Shown here: one piece after another, positions 1 through 9,084 of the stretch
How positions within the stretch are numbered: the stretch's first letter is position 1
Layout of the letters: the number at the start of each line of letters is the position of its first letter
NCBI GenBank assembly: GCA_964501715.1
Contig: CAZCTR010000003.1
Span: forward strand, 49,693 to 113,692
DNA from: M55B118 sp964501715
GTDB taxonomy: Bacteria > Bacillota_I > Bacilli_A > Izemoplasmatales > Izemoplasmataceae
Length of the DNA stretch: 64,000 nt
Direction: 5' to 3'
Made by a program: the position numbers and the translations under genes
The notes under the pieces: model-generated
Databases searched by the model: none
The model's input: only the letters and a program-made list of their open reading frames with translations
Told to the model about the DNA's origin: nothing

Positions 1-2
1 TC

Positions 3-1544
3 CTTCATTCTTTTTACAGGACGCTTTATTTCATCTCCATCGGCGGGGTTGTCGGTCTGCTTTTCAACTTTCTTCAAAAACGGCTGACACAAATCCATCT
101 TCAAAGCGAGGAACTGGACGCGACCCTCATGGCGATCGGGGATGGCGTCATCATCACCGATGAGCACGGGACCATCGAGAAAGCCAACCCCATGGCGTGC
201 AAGTTGCTCGGACTCAGTAACGAAGAGGTCGTGAACCGACCGTTCTCTTCGGTGTTCCATATGACCAACCACGAAACTCAAAAAAAGACCAAGGATCCCA
301 TCGAAGCCGTACTCAGTGCGAACAGGTCCATCGACCTTGAAGAGAACACCGTCTTGAATAACCATAAGGACAAACGCCTTTTCATCGAGGATAGCGCGAG
401 CCCGATCCATGATCAGAAAGGGAATCTCCTCGGAGCTGTGCTCGTGTTCCGCGACATCACCGAGAAAAAGAAAAAGGAACAGAAAATCCTGCATATTTCT
501 TACCATGACTATTTGACAGGCATCCCGAACCGCCGTCACTATCACGAGACGCTCGAAAAGCTGAACACTTCAGAACGTTATCCTTTGTGCCTTGTCATGA
601 TGGATATGAATGCCCTCAAGGTCATCAACGACGCCTACGGACACGAAAAAGGGAACACAGCCTTGAAAGGGGTCGCGAGGGCGCTTGGTTCAGTCAAGAG
701 ACCCGAGGATTCCATTGCGCGAATCGGAGGCGACGAATTCGCGATGGTCTTGCCGGAAGCCGACGAAGCGGTTGTGCAGGACATCAAACGCAAACTGAAC
801 AATTTTCTCAGTGACTTCACAGTGGGCGGCATAGAGGTCTCCATCGCTTTCGGCTACGCTTTCAAGGAAGATCAAACCTCCGAAATTCACGATGTCCTCC
901 GCCAAGCGGAAGACGACATGTATAAAAACAAGGTCCTTTCCTCTCAGAGCACCCGCAACAACGCAATCCTGAGCATATTGCACACACTCACCGACAAGTT
1001 CCAAGAAGAAAGGCTGCATTCCAAACGCGTCGGTCAATACTGCAGATTGATCGGAGAGAAACTCGGCATGCGACCGGATGAGGTCAATGAACTCGAATTC
1101 GCCGGGCGGTTGCATGACATCGGCAAGATCTCGGTCCCGGACAGCATACTCAAGAAACCGGGTCCGCTTTCTGAAAACGAATGGGCGCTCATGATCCGCC
1201 ATACGGTCAACGGGTATCAGATATTGAGGGCCGCGGACCAATTCTCCAATCTCGCGGAGTATGCCATGAGCCATCACGAGAGAATCGACGGCAAGGGGTA
1301 TCCCAATCAGTTGAAAGGTGAAAACATCCCGCTTTTCGCCCGCATCATCGCGGTTGCGGACGCATTCGAGGCGATGGTCTCGCCCAGGTCTTACAAAGAT
1401 GCGAAACATGAACATGAGGCGCTTGAAGAACTCAAGCGGCACGCGGGCACGCAATTTGACACAAAGATCGTCAATCTCTTCATCGACGATGTCTATCCAA
1501 TGCTCGATGAACTTTCCCATACAACTGATACACTGACGCATTGA
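3..1544 (+). CDS. Membrane-linked PAS-GGDEF-HD-GYP protein, 5' end cut by window edge
   Basis: A c-di-GMP turnover enzyme: the GGDEF domain makes and the HD-GYP domain hydrolyses cyclic di-GMP. The frame is open from base 3. The codons before the first internal ATG (129) encode a hydrophobic segment (FISIGGVVGLLF) and a helical linker, so the real start lies upstream of the window and the protein is probably membrane anchored. After the ATG come a PAS domain (about residues 1-112), a GGDEF domain with intact RIGGDEF, and a C-terminal HD-GYP domain with LHDIGK and HHERIDGKGYP. Both catalytic signatures are intact, so the net direction (synthesis or breakdown) cannot be told from sequence. Stop at 1542-1544; a GlpP-type leader of the next gene follows. 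Confidence 0.9.
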   Translation, partial: LHSFYRTLYFISIGGVVGLLFNFLQKRLTQIHLQSEELDATLMAIGDGVIITDEHGTIEKANPMACKLLGLSNEEVVNRPFSSVFHMTNHETQKKTKDPIEAVLSANRSIDLEENTVLNNHKDKRLFIEDSASPIHDQKGNLLGAVLVFRDITEKKKKEQKILHISYHDYLTGIPNRRHYHETLEKLNTSERYPLCLVMMDMNALKVINDAYGHEKGNTALKGVARALGSVKRPEDSIARIGGDEFAMVLPEADEAVVQDIKRKLNNFLSDFTVGGIEVSIAFGYAFKEDQTSEIHDVLRQAEDDMYKNKVLSSQSTRNNAILSILHTLTDKFQEERLHSKRVGQYCRLIGEKLGMRPDEVNELEFAGRLHDIGKISVPDSILKKPGPLSENEWALMIRHTVNGYQILRAADQFSNLAEYAMSHHERIDGKGYPNQLKGENIPLFARIIAVADAFEAMVSPRSYKDAKHEHEALEELKRHAGTQFDTKIVNLFIDDVYPMLDELSHTTDTLTH

Positions 1545-1577
1545 ACACGCGACTCACCCACTAAAAAATAATCCATT

Positions 1578-1626
1578 CAAGAGACCAAGAGCGCAGAAGA
1601 ACCGTTATATTTTTCTGCGCTTTTTC
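1578..1626 (+). promoter_or_regulatory. GlpP-type antiterminator/terminator leader
   Basis: GAGACC (1581-1586) precedes a hairpin whose arms AGCGCAGAA (1590-1598) and TTCTGCGCT (1613-1621) pair perfectly and are followed by a T run. The box GAGACCAAGAGCGCA is identical to the one at 20386-20400 before the glpA-like gene. A glpP gene lies in the window at 19797. In Bacillus, GlpP bound to glycerol-3-phosphate prevents termination at such leaders (established knowledge). The ribosome binding site of the 1644 gene lies just after the T run. Confidence 0.8.
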
Positions 1627-1643
1627 AAAGGAGTGATGATTGC

Positions 1644-2768
1644 ATGGACGACTTTCTGATCATCGGCGGCGGCATCACAGGGACCTTCATCGCCCGCGAA
1701 CTCACCAAATACGATGTGTCCGTGCGCCTTCTTGAAAAGGAGGCCGACCTCGCACAGATCCAGACCACCCACAACAGCGCGCTCATCCATTCCCCCGTCG
1801 CCATCCCGCCAAGCAAAGGCCCATTGAAATCACGTCTCGCCCTCAAGGGCAACCGCATCCATCAAACGCTAGCCCCGGCATTCAAGGTGCCCACCCTTCA
1901 AAACGGCGCCTACATGTGCGCTTTCGATAAGGAACAAGCCGAAACCCTGAAGGCCTTGAAAAAAGAGGCGGATGACCGAGGACTGGATGCTAGCTTTTTA
2001 AGTCCGAAAGAAGCGATTGCGCAAGAACCTTCCCTTGACCCGGGTGTGTGCGCTGTGCTTTTGCTGCCTGATGCCATGACGGCTGACACCTACGACCTCG
2101 TGCGCAAGCTCGCCCGAAACGCACAAAACAACGGCGCAGTGATCCAAACAGGGATGCGTGTCGATGCCGTTGACTGCTTTGAAGACCATTTCGTGGTCCA
2201 TACGGCGAAAAAGACCTTCAAGGCACGCCACCTCATCAATGCTGCCGGCATCATGAACGCCCGTGTCGCGGGCATGGTCGAAAAAGAAGTGCCCTATGTG
2301 ATGCGTCCGCATCGGGGTGAATACTACGTGCTTGAGGGTGAACACCGTAAACTCGTGCATCATACGCTCTTTCCGGTTCCCGGCGAAGAGACCAAGGGCA
2401 TTCTGGTGATCCCTCAGCCCGATGGATCTATCAGGCTCGGACCCACAAGTGAGTATCAAACCGAGCTTGAATCTGCCGAAGTGACCCATAGAGGTCTTGA
2501 GAAAGTGAGACGTGGTGTGAACAGGTTGCTCAAAAACGTCCCCTTCGAAGACGCGAAAAGAACATATGCGGGTCTTCGTTCCACAATCGATAAGAACGAT
2601 TTTTATATCGCGCGCTCCAAGGAACACGAGCGTTTCATTCATGTGGCCGGCATCGATTCACCAGGGGTGACCGCCGCTCCCGCCATCGCGCAGTATGTCG
2701 TCGATGAACTCATCAGGCCACACACCCTCCTCAGCAAGAAAAAGGCGTTCGACCCTTTCAGAATTTAA
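1644..2768 (+). CDS. FAD-dependent oxidoreductase, GlpA/LhgO-like (no Fe-S domain)
   Basis: A DAO-family flavoprotein with an N-terminal FAD-binding GGGITG motif. It is a clear paralogue of the glpA-like protein at 20447: both share the HNSALIHS/ANSAIVHS block, a PHRGEYYVL/PRRGDYIVL block, IRLGPTSE/ILLGPTSE and the HVAGIDSPG(V/L)TAAPAI block. The 374-residue protein ends just where the paralogue continues into its Cys-rich [2Fe-2S] domain. Candidate substrates are glycerol-3-phosphate or a 2-hydroxy acid such as L-2-hydroxyglutarate; the GlpP-type leader directly upstream favours glycerol-3-phosphate metabolism (inference). Start ATG at 1644 with AAAGGAG upstream. Single-gene transcript, ending at a two-way terminator. 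Confidence 0.8.
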   Translation: MDDFLIIGGGITGTFIARELTKYDVSVRLLEKEADLAQIQTTHNSALIHSPVAIPPSKGPLKSRLALKGNRIHQTLAPAFKVPTLQNGAYMCAFDKEQAETLKALKKEADDRGLDASFLSPKEAIAQEPSLDPGVCAVLLLPDAMTADTYDLVRKLARNAQNNGAVIQTGMRVDAVDCFEDHFVVHTAKKTFKARHLINAAGIMNARVAGMVEKEVPYVMRPHRGEYYVLEGEHRKLVHHTLFPVPGEETKGILVIPQPDGSIRLGPTSEYQTELESAEVTHRGLEKVRRGVNRLLKNVPFEDAKRTYAGLRSTIDKNDFYIARSKEHERFIHVAGIDSPGVTAAPAIAQYVVDELIRPHTLLSKKKAFDPFRI

Positions 2769-2770
2769 AA

Positions 2771-2812
2771 AAAAAGACTGACATGCCGATGAAATGGCAA
2801 GTCAGTCTTTTT
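2771..2812. terminator. Bidirectional terminator
   Basis: AAAAAGACTGAC (2771-2782) pairs with GTCAGTCTTTTT (2801-2812), extended inward by TGCC/GGCA with one mismatch. A runs and T runs on the two sides make it work for the convergent genes at 1644 (+) and 2817 (-). Confidence 0.85.
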
Positions 2813-2816
2813 CGGT

Positions 2817-3641
2817 TCAGTCGAAACGTCTCGGGTCCTCTTCAATCCTGTCAAGGGCCTCGACATCAGCCTCATCAAGTGTGAAATCGACATCCGCGTT
2901 TTCCTTCATGCGGTGTTTTTTTGTGGTTTTTGGAAGCGGAGCGGCGCCTTTCTCCAGACAATACCGTATGCAAACCTGAGCCGGAGATTTCTCGTAGCGC
3001 TTGGCGATGGCGCGGATCACTGGGTTTTCAAGGGCGTAACCGATCGCAAGCGGGGAGTAGGCCTCTATCTGGATCGAGCGTTCTTTGCAATAGTTGCGCA
3101 GCGCATCCTCCGAATGTCCGACGAAACATCCGATCTGATTGACGTGAGGGGTTACGTCGCAGTGTTCCATGATGTTCTCAAGGTCTTTCTCGTTGAAATT
3201 GGAGACTCCGATGGCCCGCGCCTTGCCTTCCTTGTAGAGGGTCTCCATCGCTTTGAAAGCTTGAACATTCCCTTCACTGCAATCCTTGCCTATCTCACTC
3301 CAGGGCCAGGGCGCATGGATCAAAAAAAGATCCACATAATCGGTTTTGAGCGCTTCGAGGGAAGCCATGAATGCTTCAAGGGTCTCCTCGTAAGTCTTGA
3401 TATGGCTTTCTAGCTTGGTGGTGATGAAGACGTCCTCGCGGGAAACTGAAGCGTCCTTTATGGCACGGCCGACACTTTCCTCGTTTCCATATCCCTGTGC
3501 CGTGTCGATATGGCGGTATCCCACCTCGAGCGCGTCCCTCACAGCCTGATAGGTGACCTCGCCATCGGGGACCTGCCACGTGCCCAGACCGACTTTCGGA
3601 AGCTTGACGCCATTGTGAAGCGTGTAATGCTCATTCAACAT
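2817..3641 (-). CDS. Aldo/keto reductase
   Basis: NAD(P)H-dependent carbonyl reductase of the AKR5-like bacterial group, 274 residues, usual size. The N-terminus LHNGVKLPKVGLGTW is typical. The catalytic tetrad is visible: Asp and Tyr in HIDTAQGYGNE, Lys in TTKLESH and His in LFLIHAPWPW. GVSNF and the C-terminal PLPKTTKKHR cofactor-binding block are present. The start is taken at 3641 because AGAGAGG lies nine bases before that ATG; an upstream ATG would place the same motif inside the gene. Monocistronic; physiological substrate unknown. A second family member lies at 40493-41305. Confidence 0.9.
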   Translation of the reverse strand: MLNEHYTLHNGVKLPKVGLGTWQVPDGEVTYQAVRDALEVGYRHIDTAQGYGNEESVGRAIKDASVSREDVFITTKLESHIKTYEETLEAFMASLEALKTDYVDLFLIHAPWPWSEIGKDCSEGNVQAFKAMETLYKEGKARAIGVSNFNEKDLENIMEHCDVTPHVNQIGCFVGHSEDALRNYCKERSIQIEAYSPLAIGYALENPVIRAIAKRYEKSPAQVCIRYCLEKGAAPLPKTTKKHRMKENADVDFTLDEADVEALDRIEEDPRRFD

Positions 3642-3782
3642 AGGTTTCATCCTCTCTTTCAAACAAAGTCTACCATGCGGGCGGATGTTTGTAAATTCGT
3701 CCCACGACTTTCATCCAGAAAGCTTTTACGATACAATGATAAGTACTACAAAGATCGAGCCATACAAAACTTGGAGGTAATC

Positions 3783-5951
3783 ATGGACAAGACCATCATA
3801 CAGGATCTTTCGAAACGCCTGAATATCAAAGAAAGCACTGTGAGCGCCGTCCTCACCTTGCTGGAGGACAACACGGTCCCCTTTATCGCCCGCTACCGCA
3901 AGGAGATGACCGGGAGCCTCGATGAATCGGCAATCCGGGAAATTGAAAAAGCCTATCAATACGAAGCGCAGCTCAAGCAGCGAAAAGAGGATGTCATCCG
4001 GCTGATTGATGAGAAAGGGCTTCTCACAGACGAACTCAAAGCCTCGATTGAAAATGCCAGACAGCTCATTGATGTCGAGGACCTTTACAGGCCCTACAAG
4101 GAAAAGAAGAAGACCAAAGCCACCATCGCCGTCAAGAGAGGTCTCGAACCCCTCGCCGACACGATCCTTGAATTCAATGACGCATCCCTTGAGACACTCG
4201 CCGAATCATTCTTGAACGACGAGGTCCCCACCGTGGAGGACGCTTTGGAGGGTGCGCGTCACATCATCGCCGAAAAAGTCAGCGACGCGCCCGACATCCG
4301 CAAGTGGATCCGCAATCAGACCTTGGAGAACGGCCTTGTCGAGACCAAGCTCAAAAAGGATGCGGAAGACCCGAAAAAGGTCTATGAGATGTATTATGAT
4401 TTCAAAGAGCCCCTAAAGAAGATCAAACTCTTCAGAGTCCTCGCCATCAACCGCGCGGAAAAGGAAAAAGTCCTACGGGTCAAGATCACCATGGACGAAA
4501 AAAGGGTGCATAGCCACCTGCATGAGAAGACCATCGAGAAAGAGGGTGTGAGCGAGACCGAACACGTCATCCTCGCCTACAAGGACGCCTACAAGCGTCT
4601 GATCGCCCCATCGGTCGAGCGGGAGATCAGAAGCGAGCTCACCGAGAAGGCTGACGACCATGCGATTGACATGTTCGCGGAGAATCTCGAGGCGCTTTTG
4701 CTCTCTCCGCCGCTCAAGGGGAAACGCATCCTCGGTGTGGACCCGGCTTACCGTACAGGCTGCAAGCTCGCGGTGCTTGACGAACTCGGCACGCTCAAAA
4801 TGGTCGATGTCATCTACCCGCATTCCAAAAAACCCTCACAAACCGTCGATAAGAACACGCTCAAGACTTCCGAGGACAAACTTCTAAACATGATCGACAC
4901 CTACGCGGTCGATGTCATTGCCATCGGAAACGGGACCGCTTCAAGGGAGACTGAAGCCTTTGTGGCAAAAGCCATCAAAAAGACGGACCGTAAAGTCGTA
5001 TACACCATCGTCAATGAAGCGGGAGCGTCCGTCTACAGCGCTTCAACGCTTGCAAAAAAGGAATTTCCCGACCTTGCGGTCGAAGAGCGCAGTGCGGTCA
5101 GCATCGCAAGACGCCTGCAGGACCCCTTGAGCGAACTCGTGAAGATCGATCCAAAAAGCATCGGGGTCGGACAATATCAGCACGATGTCAATCAGAAAAA
5201 ACTTTCAGAGGCGCTTGATTTCACCGTGGAGTTTGCGGTCAACAAGATCGGCATCGATGTCAACGTGGCATCACCCTCCTTGCTCAATTACATCTCCGGG
5301 CTCAATCAGAAGGTCGCCGGCAACATCGTCGAACACCGTGAGACAAAAGGTGCTTTCACCAATCGCAAGGCTCTCAAGGACGTCAAGGGTGTAGGCGCCA
5401 AATCCTATGAGCAGTCCATCGGATTCTTGCGGATCACAGATGGCGACAATCCGCTTGACAAGACATCGATTCACCCTGAGAGCTACCCAGTCGCGCAGAC
5501 CATCCTCAAAAGTGTCGATGCGGACCTTTCCCTGACCGGTACGGATGCGCTCAGGGAGAGGATTCGCCCCCTCAAGCCCGCCGACTACACGGAGACCACC
5601 GGTGCCGGGGAACCGACCGTGAAAGACATTTTCGAGGCGCTCATGCGGCCTTTGAGAGACCCGAGGGACGACGCACCTGCGCCGATACTGAAAAGCGATG
5701 TGCTCAGTCTTGAGGATTTGAAACCCGGCATGGGCCTCAAGGGTACCGTGCGAAATGTGGTCGATTTCGGTGCGTTCGTCGATTGCGGCGTCAAGGAGGA
5801 CGGGCTCGTCCACATCTCGAAGCTCTCAAGACAGTTCGTCAAGAACCCCATGGACGTGGTCCAGGTCGGAGACATAGTCGATGTATGGGTTGAGAATGTC
5901 GACATAGAGCGGAGTAGACTCCAACTCACCATGGTCGACCCGACCACCTGA
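3783..5951 (+). CDS. tex: Tex-family S1 RNA-binding transcription accessory protein
   Basis: Tex is a conserved nucleic-acid-binding protein linked to transcription and stress tolerance. At 722 residues it has the normal family length. The N-terminal helical Tex domain contains VPFIARYRKE. The YqgF/RNase H-like domain has LGVDPAYRTGCK and AIGNGTASRE. A helix-hairpin-helix region follows (NRKALKDVKGVGAKSYEQ), and the C-terminal S1 domain reads GLKGTVRNVVDFGAFVD. Start ATG at 3783 is preceded by GGAGG; a longer reading frame to 3510 overlaps the divergent reductase and has no homology. Ends before a terminator. Confidence 0.97.
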   Translation: MDKTIIQDLSKRLNIKESTVSAVLTLLEDNTVPFIARYRKEMTGSLDESAIREIEKAYQYEAQLKQRKEDVIRLIDEKGLLTDELKASIENARQLIDVEDLYRPYKEKKKTKATIAVKRGLEPLADTILEFNDASLETLAESFLNDEVPTVEDALEGARHIIAEKVSDAPDIRKWIRNQTLENGLVETKLKKDAEDPKKVYEMYYDFKEPLKKIKLFRVLAINRAEKEKVLRVKITMDEKRVHSHLHEKTIEKEGVSETEHVILAYKDAYKRLIAPSVEREIRSELTEKADDHAIDMFAENLEALLLSPPLKGKRILGVDPAYRTGCKLAVLDELGTLKMVDVIYPHSKKPSQTVDKNTLKTSEDKLLNMIDTYAVDVIAIGNGTASRETEAFVAKAIKKTDRKVVYTIVNEAGASVYSASTLAKKEFPDLAVEERSAVSIARRLQDPLSELVKIDPKSIGVGQYQHDVNQKKLSEALDFTVEFAVNKIGIDVNVASPSLLNYISGLNQKVAGNIVEHRETKGAFTNRKALKDVKGVGAKSYEQSIGFLRITDGDNPLDKTSIHPESYPVAQTILKSVDADLSLTGTDALRERIRPLKPADYTETTGAGEPTVKDIFEALMRPLRDPRDDAPAPILKSDVLSLEDLKPGMGLKGTVRNVVDFGAFVDCGVKEDGLVHISKLSRQFVKNPMDVVQVGDIVDVWVENVDIERSRLQLTMVDPTT

Positions 5952-6001
5952 ATTGCACCCAAGCCGTAACCTTGTTCAAACAGCACCCTATCAGAATTAT
6001 G

Positions 6002-6037
6002 ACACCGCCTTTTGCTTGTATGTGAGGCGGTGTTTCT
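6002..6037 (+). terminator. Terminator after tex
   Basis: ACACCGCCT (6002-6010) pairs with AGGCGGTGT (6025-6033), followed by a short T-rich tail. Confidence 0.75.
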
Positions 6038-6197
6038 TTGAAGGTTGAACGATCATAAAGATTTTGCTTATCACGCTTGCCCGGATACGCGCCCCCACAC
6101 CGAATTTCATAAAAACATGTCAATTTGCATTCCCTAGTATATAATGGAGGTATGCAATCACTAAGAGGATATACTACATCACAAACGGAGGGGTTTC

Positions 6198-8012
6198 ATG
6201 AAAAAGCTCAAGGACAGGGCCCTAAAAGCCCGCTCGTCCATAAGCATGCAGACGTTCAAACATCCAAAACTTTTCATCATCCTTCTCATGATCGCACTCA
6301 ATCTGGTCATTCTGCTCATAGCCGCGTGGGTCGCGACGATGATCGACAACAGTTTCCAAGGATACATTGACGCGCTCTTCAATGGCGCGCTAAAATGGTT
6401 GCTTACGCCAAATGCCATCCTGGAGATAGAGCATCCTCCCACCCTCGCGCTTTCCGTCATTGTCCTGATGGTCGGGCTCATTCTTTTCACAGGGACCATC
6501 ATCGGACTCGCCACAAACACCTTGAAGGACTACTTCCAGTCGAAAGATTCGAACGCGGGTGTGCTTCGCGTGCAGAATCACGTTGTCATACTCAACTGGA
6601 ACAACAAGGTTCCGGAACTCATCGCGGACCTCATCCACGTCAGAAACCGATCGATGAACATTGTGATGATGGGCGATGTCGACAAGACCTTTGCCGAGAA
6701 ACAGATTCAACAGGCCTTGAAACACAAGCGGCACAGATTCAAAGTCGACAATCTGAATGTCTTCGTCAAGCAAGGGGATCCGCTTCTGAAAAGGGACCTT
6801 GAGAGCATCTCGGTTCACAAGGCCCAATCGGTGCTCATCATGAGCAAGGATGTCAAGCGCATCTCGGATTACGCCCTTTCCCAAAGCGATCTCAACATCA
6901 TTCGAATCCTACTTTCGCTCGGACAGATGGATTTCGACCGTCCTCCGACACTGGTCGCTGAAGTCAAGGCCATTGAGACGAAACAGAAGCTCCTCGATCT
7001 CTCGCGTCATGTCGATTCGCTCAAAAAGCACACCATCATCCCCATCTGTTTCGACAGGCGCCTAGGGCAGATCATCGCCCAGTCGATCATCCATCCCTCC
7101 ATCGAGGATGTGTATCTGTCCCTGTTCTCCTTCGAGGGGTCTGAAGTCTACAGGGTTCATGACACGTCTTTTGAAGATGTCTTGAACCACCATTCCCATG
7201 CGATTCCTCTCGCTCAGTTCAAGAACGATGTCTTCGTTCTGTCCGAAAATGACAAGGCCAAGCAGAACACATCACAGCACACGCAAGAGGACGTGCCCAT
7301 GAAAGCGAACCGTTTTGATGTCAAGACTTTGCATAACGTATACATCATCGGGTCGAACAACAAGCTCAAGTTCATCGAGACGGCTTTCAAGAGTTACGGA
7401 CGCTTGTATCAAAGCCCCCTGACAGTATCCCTCGTCGCCACCGATGAGATCGATGAGCTGATCCGGACAGTCAATGAGAAAGAGGGGCCTATCACGCTGA
7501 TCCTCTTGAGTGACGAGACAGCATCCAAGGAGGTATATGACGCCAACGTCTTCAATGCCCTCATCCATATCGAAACCCATCTGAAGAAGGATGATGCCCA
7601 TGTGATCGTCGAACTCCTCGACCCGAGAAACGCCCCGCTCATCAAGGATTTCCGTATCGAGAACACCATCATCTCCAACAAGATCGTCTCGCTCCTTCTT
7701 AGCAAGCTCGCGCTGTTTCCGAAAACGGCCGAGTTCTATGAGCATCTGCTCACCATCGAACCTTCGCAGGAAGGGAAGGACGACTATGCGATCACCATCG
7801 AGAAAGCCTCGACGACTTTCAAGTCCGATTTCCCGATACACTTCGCATCACCCAAGGGTTTCATCAGCAGCGCCTACGAGGTGACCGAACATGTAGCGAT
7901 CCCGTTCGGTTTCGTTAGGGAGGGCGCGCTCACCATCCTTGAGGGGGATTTGCACGCACACAAGCCTTTCACCCTGCTTGCTTCCGACGAGGTCGTCTGG
8001 ATGAAACTCTGA
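6198..8012 (+). CDS. CASTOR/POLLUX-type ion channel / RCK-domain protein
   Basis: A 604-residue membrane protein resembling the CASTOR/POLLUX (DMI1) channel family, known from plant nuclear envelopes and found scattered in bacteria. Two hydrophobic segments are visible (about residues 27-50 and 84-110); between them lies an amphipathic pore-like stretch. The long cytosolic part contains two Rossmann-like RCK regions, the first starting at NHVVILNWNNKVPELI and the second at NVYIIGSNNK. Such channels are thought to conduct cations under ligand control of the RCK ring. Start ATG at 6198 follows GGAGGGG; a TATAAT (6140-6145) lies upstream. It is transcribed alone. Ion specificity cannot be read from sequence. 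Confidence 0.75.
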   Translation: MKKLKDRALKARSSISMQTFKHPKLFIILLMIALNLVILLIAAWVATMIDNSFQGYIDALFNGALKWLLTPNAILEIEHPPTLALSVIVLMVGLILFTGTIIGLATNTLKDYFQSKDSNAGVLRVQNHVVILNWNNKVPELIADLIHVRNRSMNIVMMGDVDKTFAEKQIQQALKHKRHRFKVDNLNVFVKQGDPLLKRDLESISVHKAQSVLIMSKDVKRISDYALSQSDLNIIRILLSLGQMDFDRPPTLVAEVKAIETKQKLLDLSRHVDSLKKHTIIPICFDRRLGQIIAQSIIHPSIEDVYLSLFSFEGSEVYRVHDTSFEDVLNHHSHAIPLAQFKNDVFVLSENDKAKQNTSQHTQEDVPMKANRFDVKTLHNVYIIGSNNKLKFIETAFKSYGRLYQSPLTVSLVATDEIDELIRTVNEKEGPITLILLSDETASKEVYDANVFNALIHIETHLKKDDAHVIVELLDPRNAPLIKDFRIENTIISNKIVSLLLSKLALFPKTAEFYEHLLTIEPSQEGKDDYAITIEKASTTFKSDFPIHFASPKGFISSAYEVTEHVAIPFGFVREGALTILEGDLHAHKPFTLLASDEVVWMKL

Positions 8013-8020
8013 CACACAAA

Positions 8021-8052
8021 AAAGACGTGTGATTTTTTTCTCACACGTCTTT
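8021..8052. terminator. Bidirectional terminator
   Basis: AAAGACGTGTGA (8021-8032) pairs perfectly with TCACACGTCTTT (8041-8052) between the convergent channel and degV genes. Confidence 0.88.
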
Positions 8053-8056
8053 TCTT

Positions 8057-8905
8057 TCAGACTTTCTTGGCGATATAGGCGAACATGTCGGGACCGGTGT
8101 GTATGCCGAGCACCGGAGTGAGCTTTGAAAGCGTGACAGTGCGTATGTTCAAGCTTTGTTTCAGTTTTTCCCCCATGTCCTTAGCCTTGTCGGGATTGTC
8201 GCCATAATGGATGACCAAATCGATTGGGGCATCGCCGAAACGCGCCACCAGCAGCTTTTTCATGTTGAGAAGCGCCCGCTGCAATGACCCGATGGATTTC
8301 TTCTCGGTCACATAGACGCCTTGATCGTTGACAGTGATGACAGGTTTTACGCGCAACGCCTCACCGATGGTGCCTTCGACCTTGCCGATCCGGCCTCCGC
8401 GCTTGAGATATTTGAGCGTGTCGAGTGTGAACAGGGAGAGCGAATCCTCATAACGCAAAGTCTCGAGTTCCGGTATGATGTCTTTCGGTTCGACGCCCTC
8501 ATCAATGCGCTTGACCGCATGTTCGACAAGGAATCCGAGACCCCCGCCCAATGTCTTGGTGTCATAGTGTGTGATCTCAAGGCCTTCATAGGATTTGAAG
8601 ACAAGGCTGAAAGCGTTGAAAGTCCCTGAGAGGCCGGAGGAGAGATTCAGTGCGAGCACATGGGTATAGCCTTTCTCTTTGATGGTGTCGAGCAATTCGT
8701 AAAGGTCCTCGTTGCTCGGAAGGCTTGTTGAGACGTTGTGGCTGTCGAGTTTTTCGTAGATCTCTTCGGTGGAAATCTCGAGCTGGTCACGGAAACTCTC
8801 GCCATCGACCATGATGATGAGAGGCACCATGAAAAGATTGTCATGCGACTCCAGGAATGTCTGGTCAAGATTGGCAGCGGAATCTGTAATGATTGCTGTT
8901 TTCAT
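8057..8905 (-). CDS. degV: DegV family fatty-acid-binding protein
   Basis: DegV/FakB-type proteins bind a fatty acid and, with FakA, present it for phosphorylation. The 282-residue protein has the N-terminal IITDSAANL, the LSSGLSGT ligand-binding block, the KRGGRIGK motif and the C-terminal LGIHTGPD, all hallmarks of the family. Start at 8905 follows AAGGAG. It is transcribed away from fabV, from a consensus promoter that carries an inverted repeat. No fakA is in the window. Confidence 0.93.
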   Translation of the reverse strand: MKTAIITDSAANLDQTFLESHDNLFMVPLIIMVDGESFRDQLEISTEEIYEKLDSHNVSTSLPSNEDLYELLDTIKEKGYTHVLALNLSSGLSGTFNAFSLVFKSYEGLEITHYDTKTLGGGLGFLVEHAVKRIDEGVEPKDIIPELETLRYEDSLSLFTLDTLKYLKRGGRIGKVEGTIGEALRVKPVITVNDQGVYVTEKKSIGSLQRALLNMKKLLVARFGDAPIDLVIHYGDNPDKAKDMGEKLKQSLNIRTVTLSKLTPVLGIHTGPDMFAYIAKKV

Positions 8906-8950
8906 AGGAATGCTCCTTAAGGGAAGGAAAGATATGAAGATGATGAGGTT

Positions 8951-8979
8951 ATAGTATCACAAAGTACTATGGCTGTCAA
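8951..8979 (-). promoter_or_regulatory. degV promoter with overlapping inverted repeat
   Basis: On the minus strand, TTGACA (8979-8974) and TACTAT (8956-8951) are separated by 17 bases. ATAGTA (8951-8956) and TACTAT (8965-8970) form an inverted repeat with an 8-base spacer lying over the -10 and the spacer, a position suited to a repressor. Confidence 0.7.
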
Positions 8980-9084
8980 AGTAATCACTCAATTAAATGA
9001 CCTTGTCGAGCTTCTTTCTTCATCGAGCACAAAACACATGTTATCATGTAGATAGAACGAAAGATTTAAAAGGGGAGCGATACC

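Noticed and set aside
690..1541. Long minus-strand frame opposite the GGDEF/HD-GYP gene
   Set aside because: A shadow of a well-supported gene; no similarity and no binding site. Similar long antisense frames opposite the GH31, glpA-like and 54.6-kb lipoprotein genes were rejected for the same reason.
3510..3782. Longer N-terminus for Tex
   Set aside because: It overlaps the divergent reductase gene; GGAGG and family similarity both support the start at 3783.
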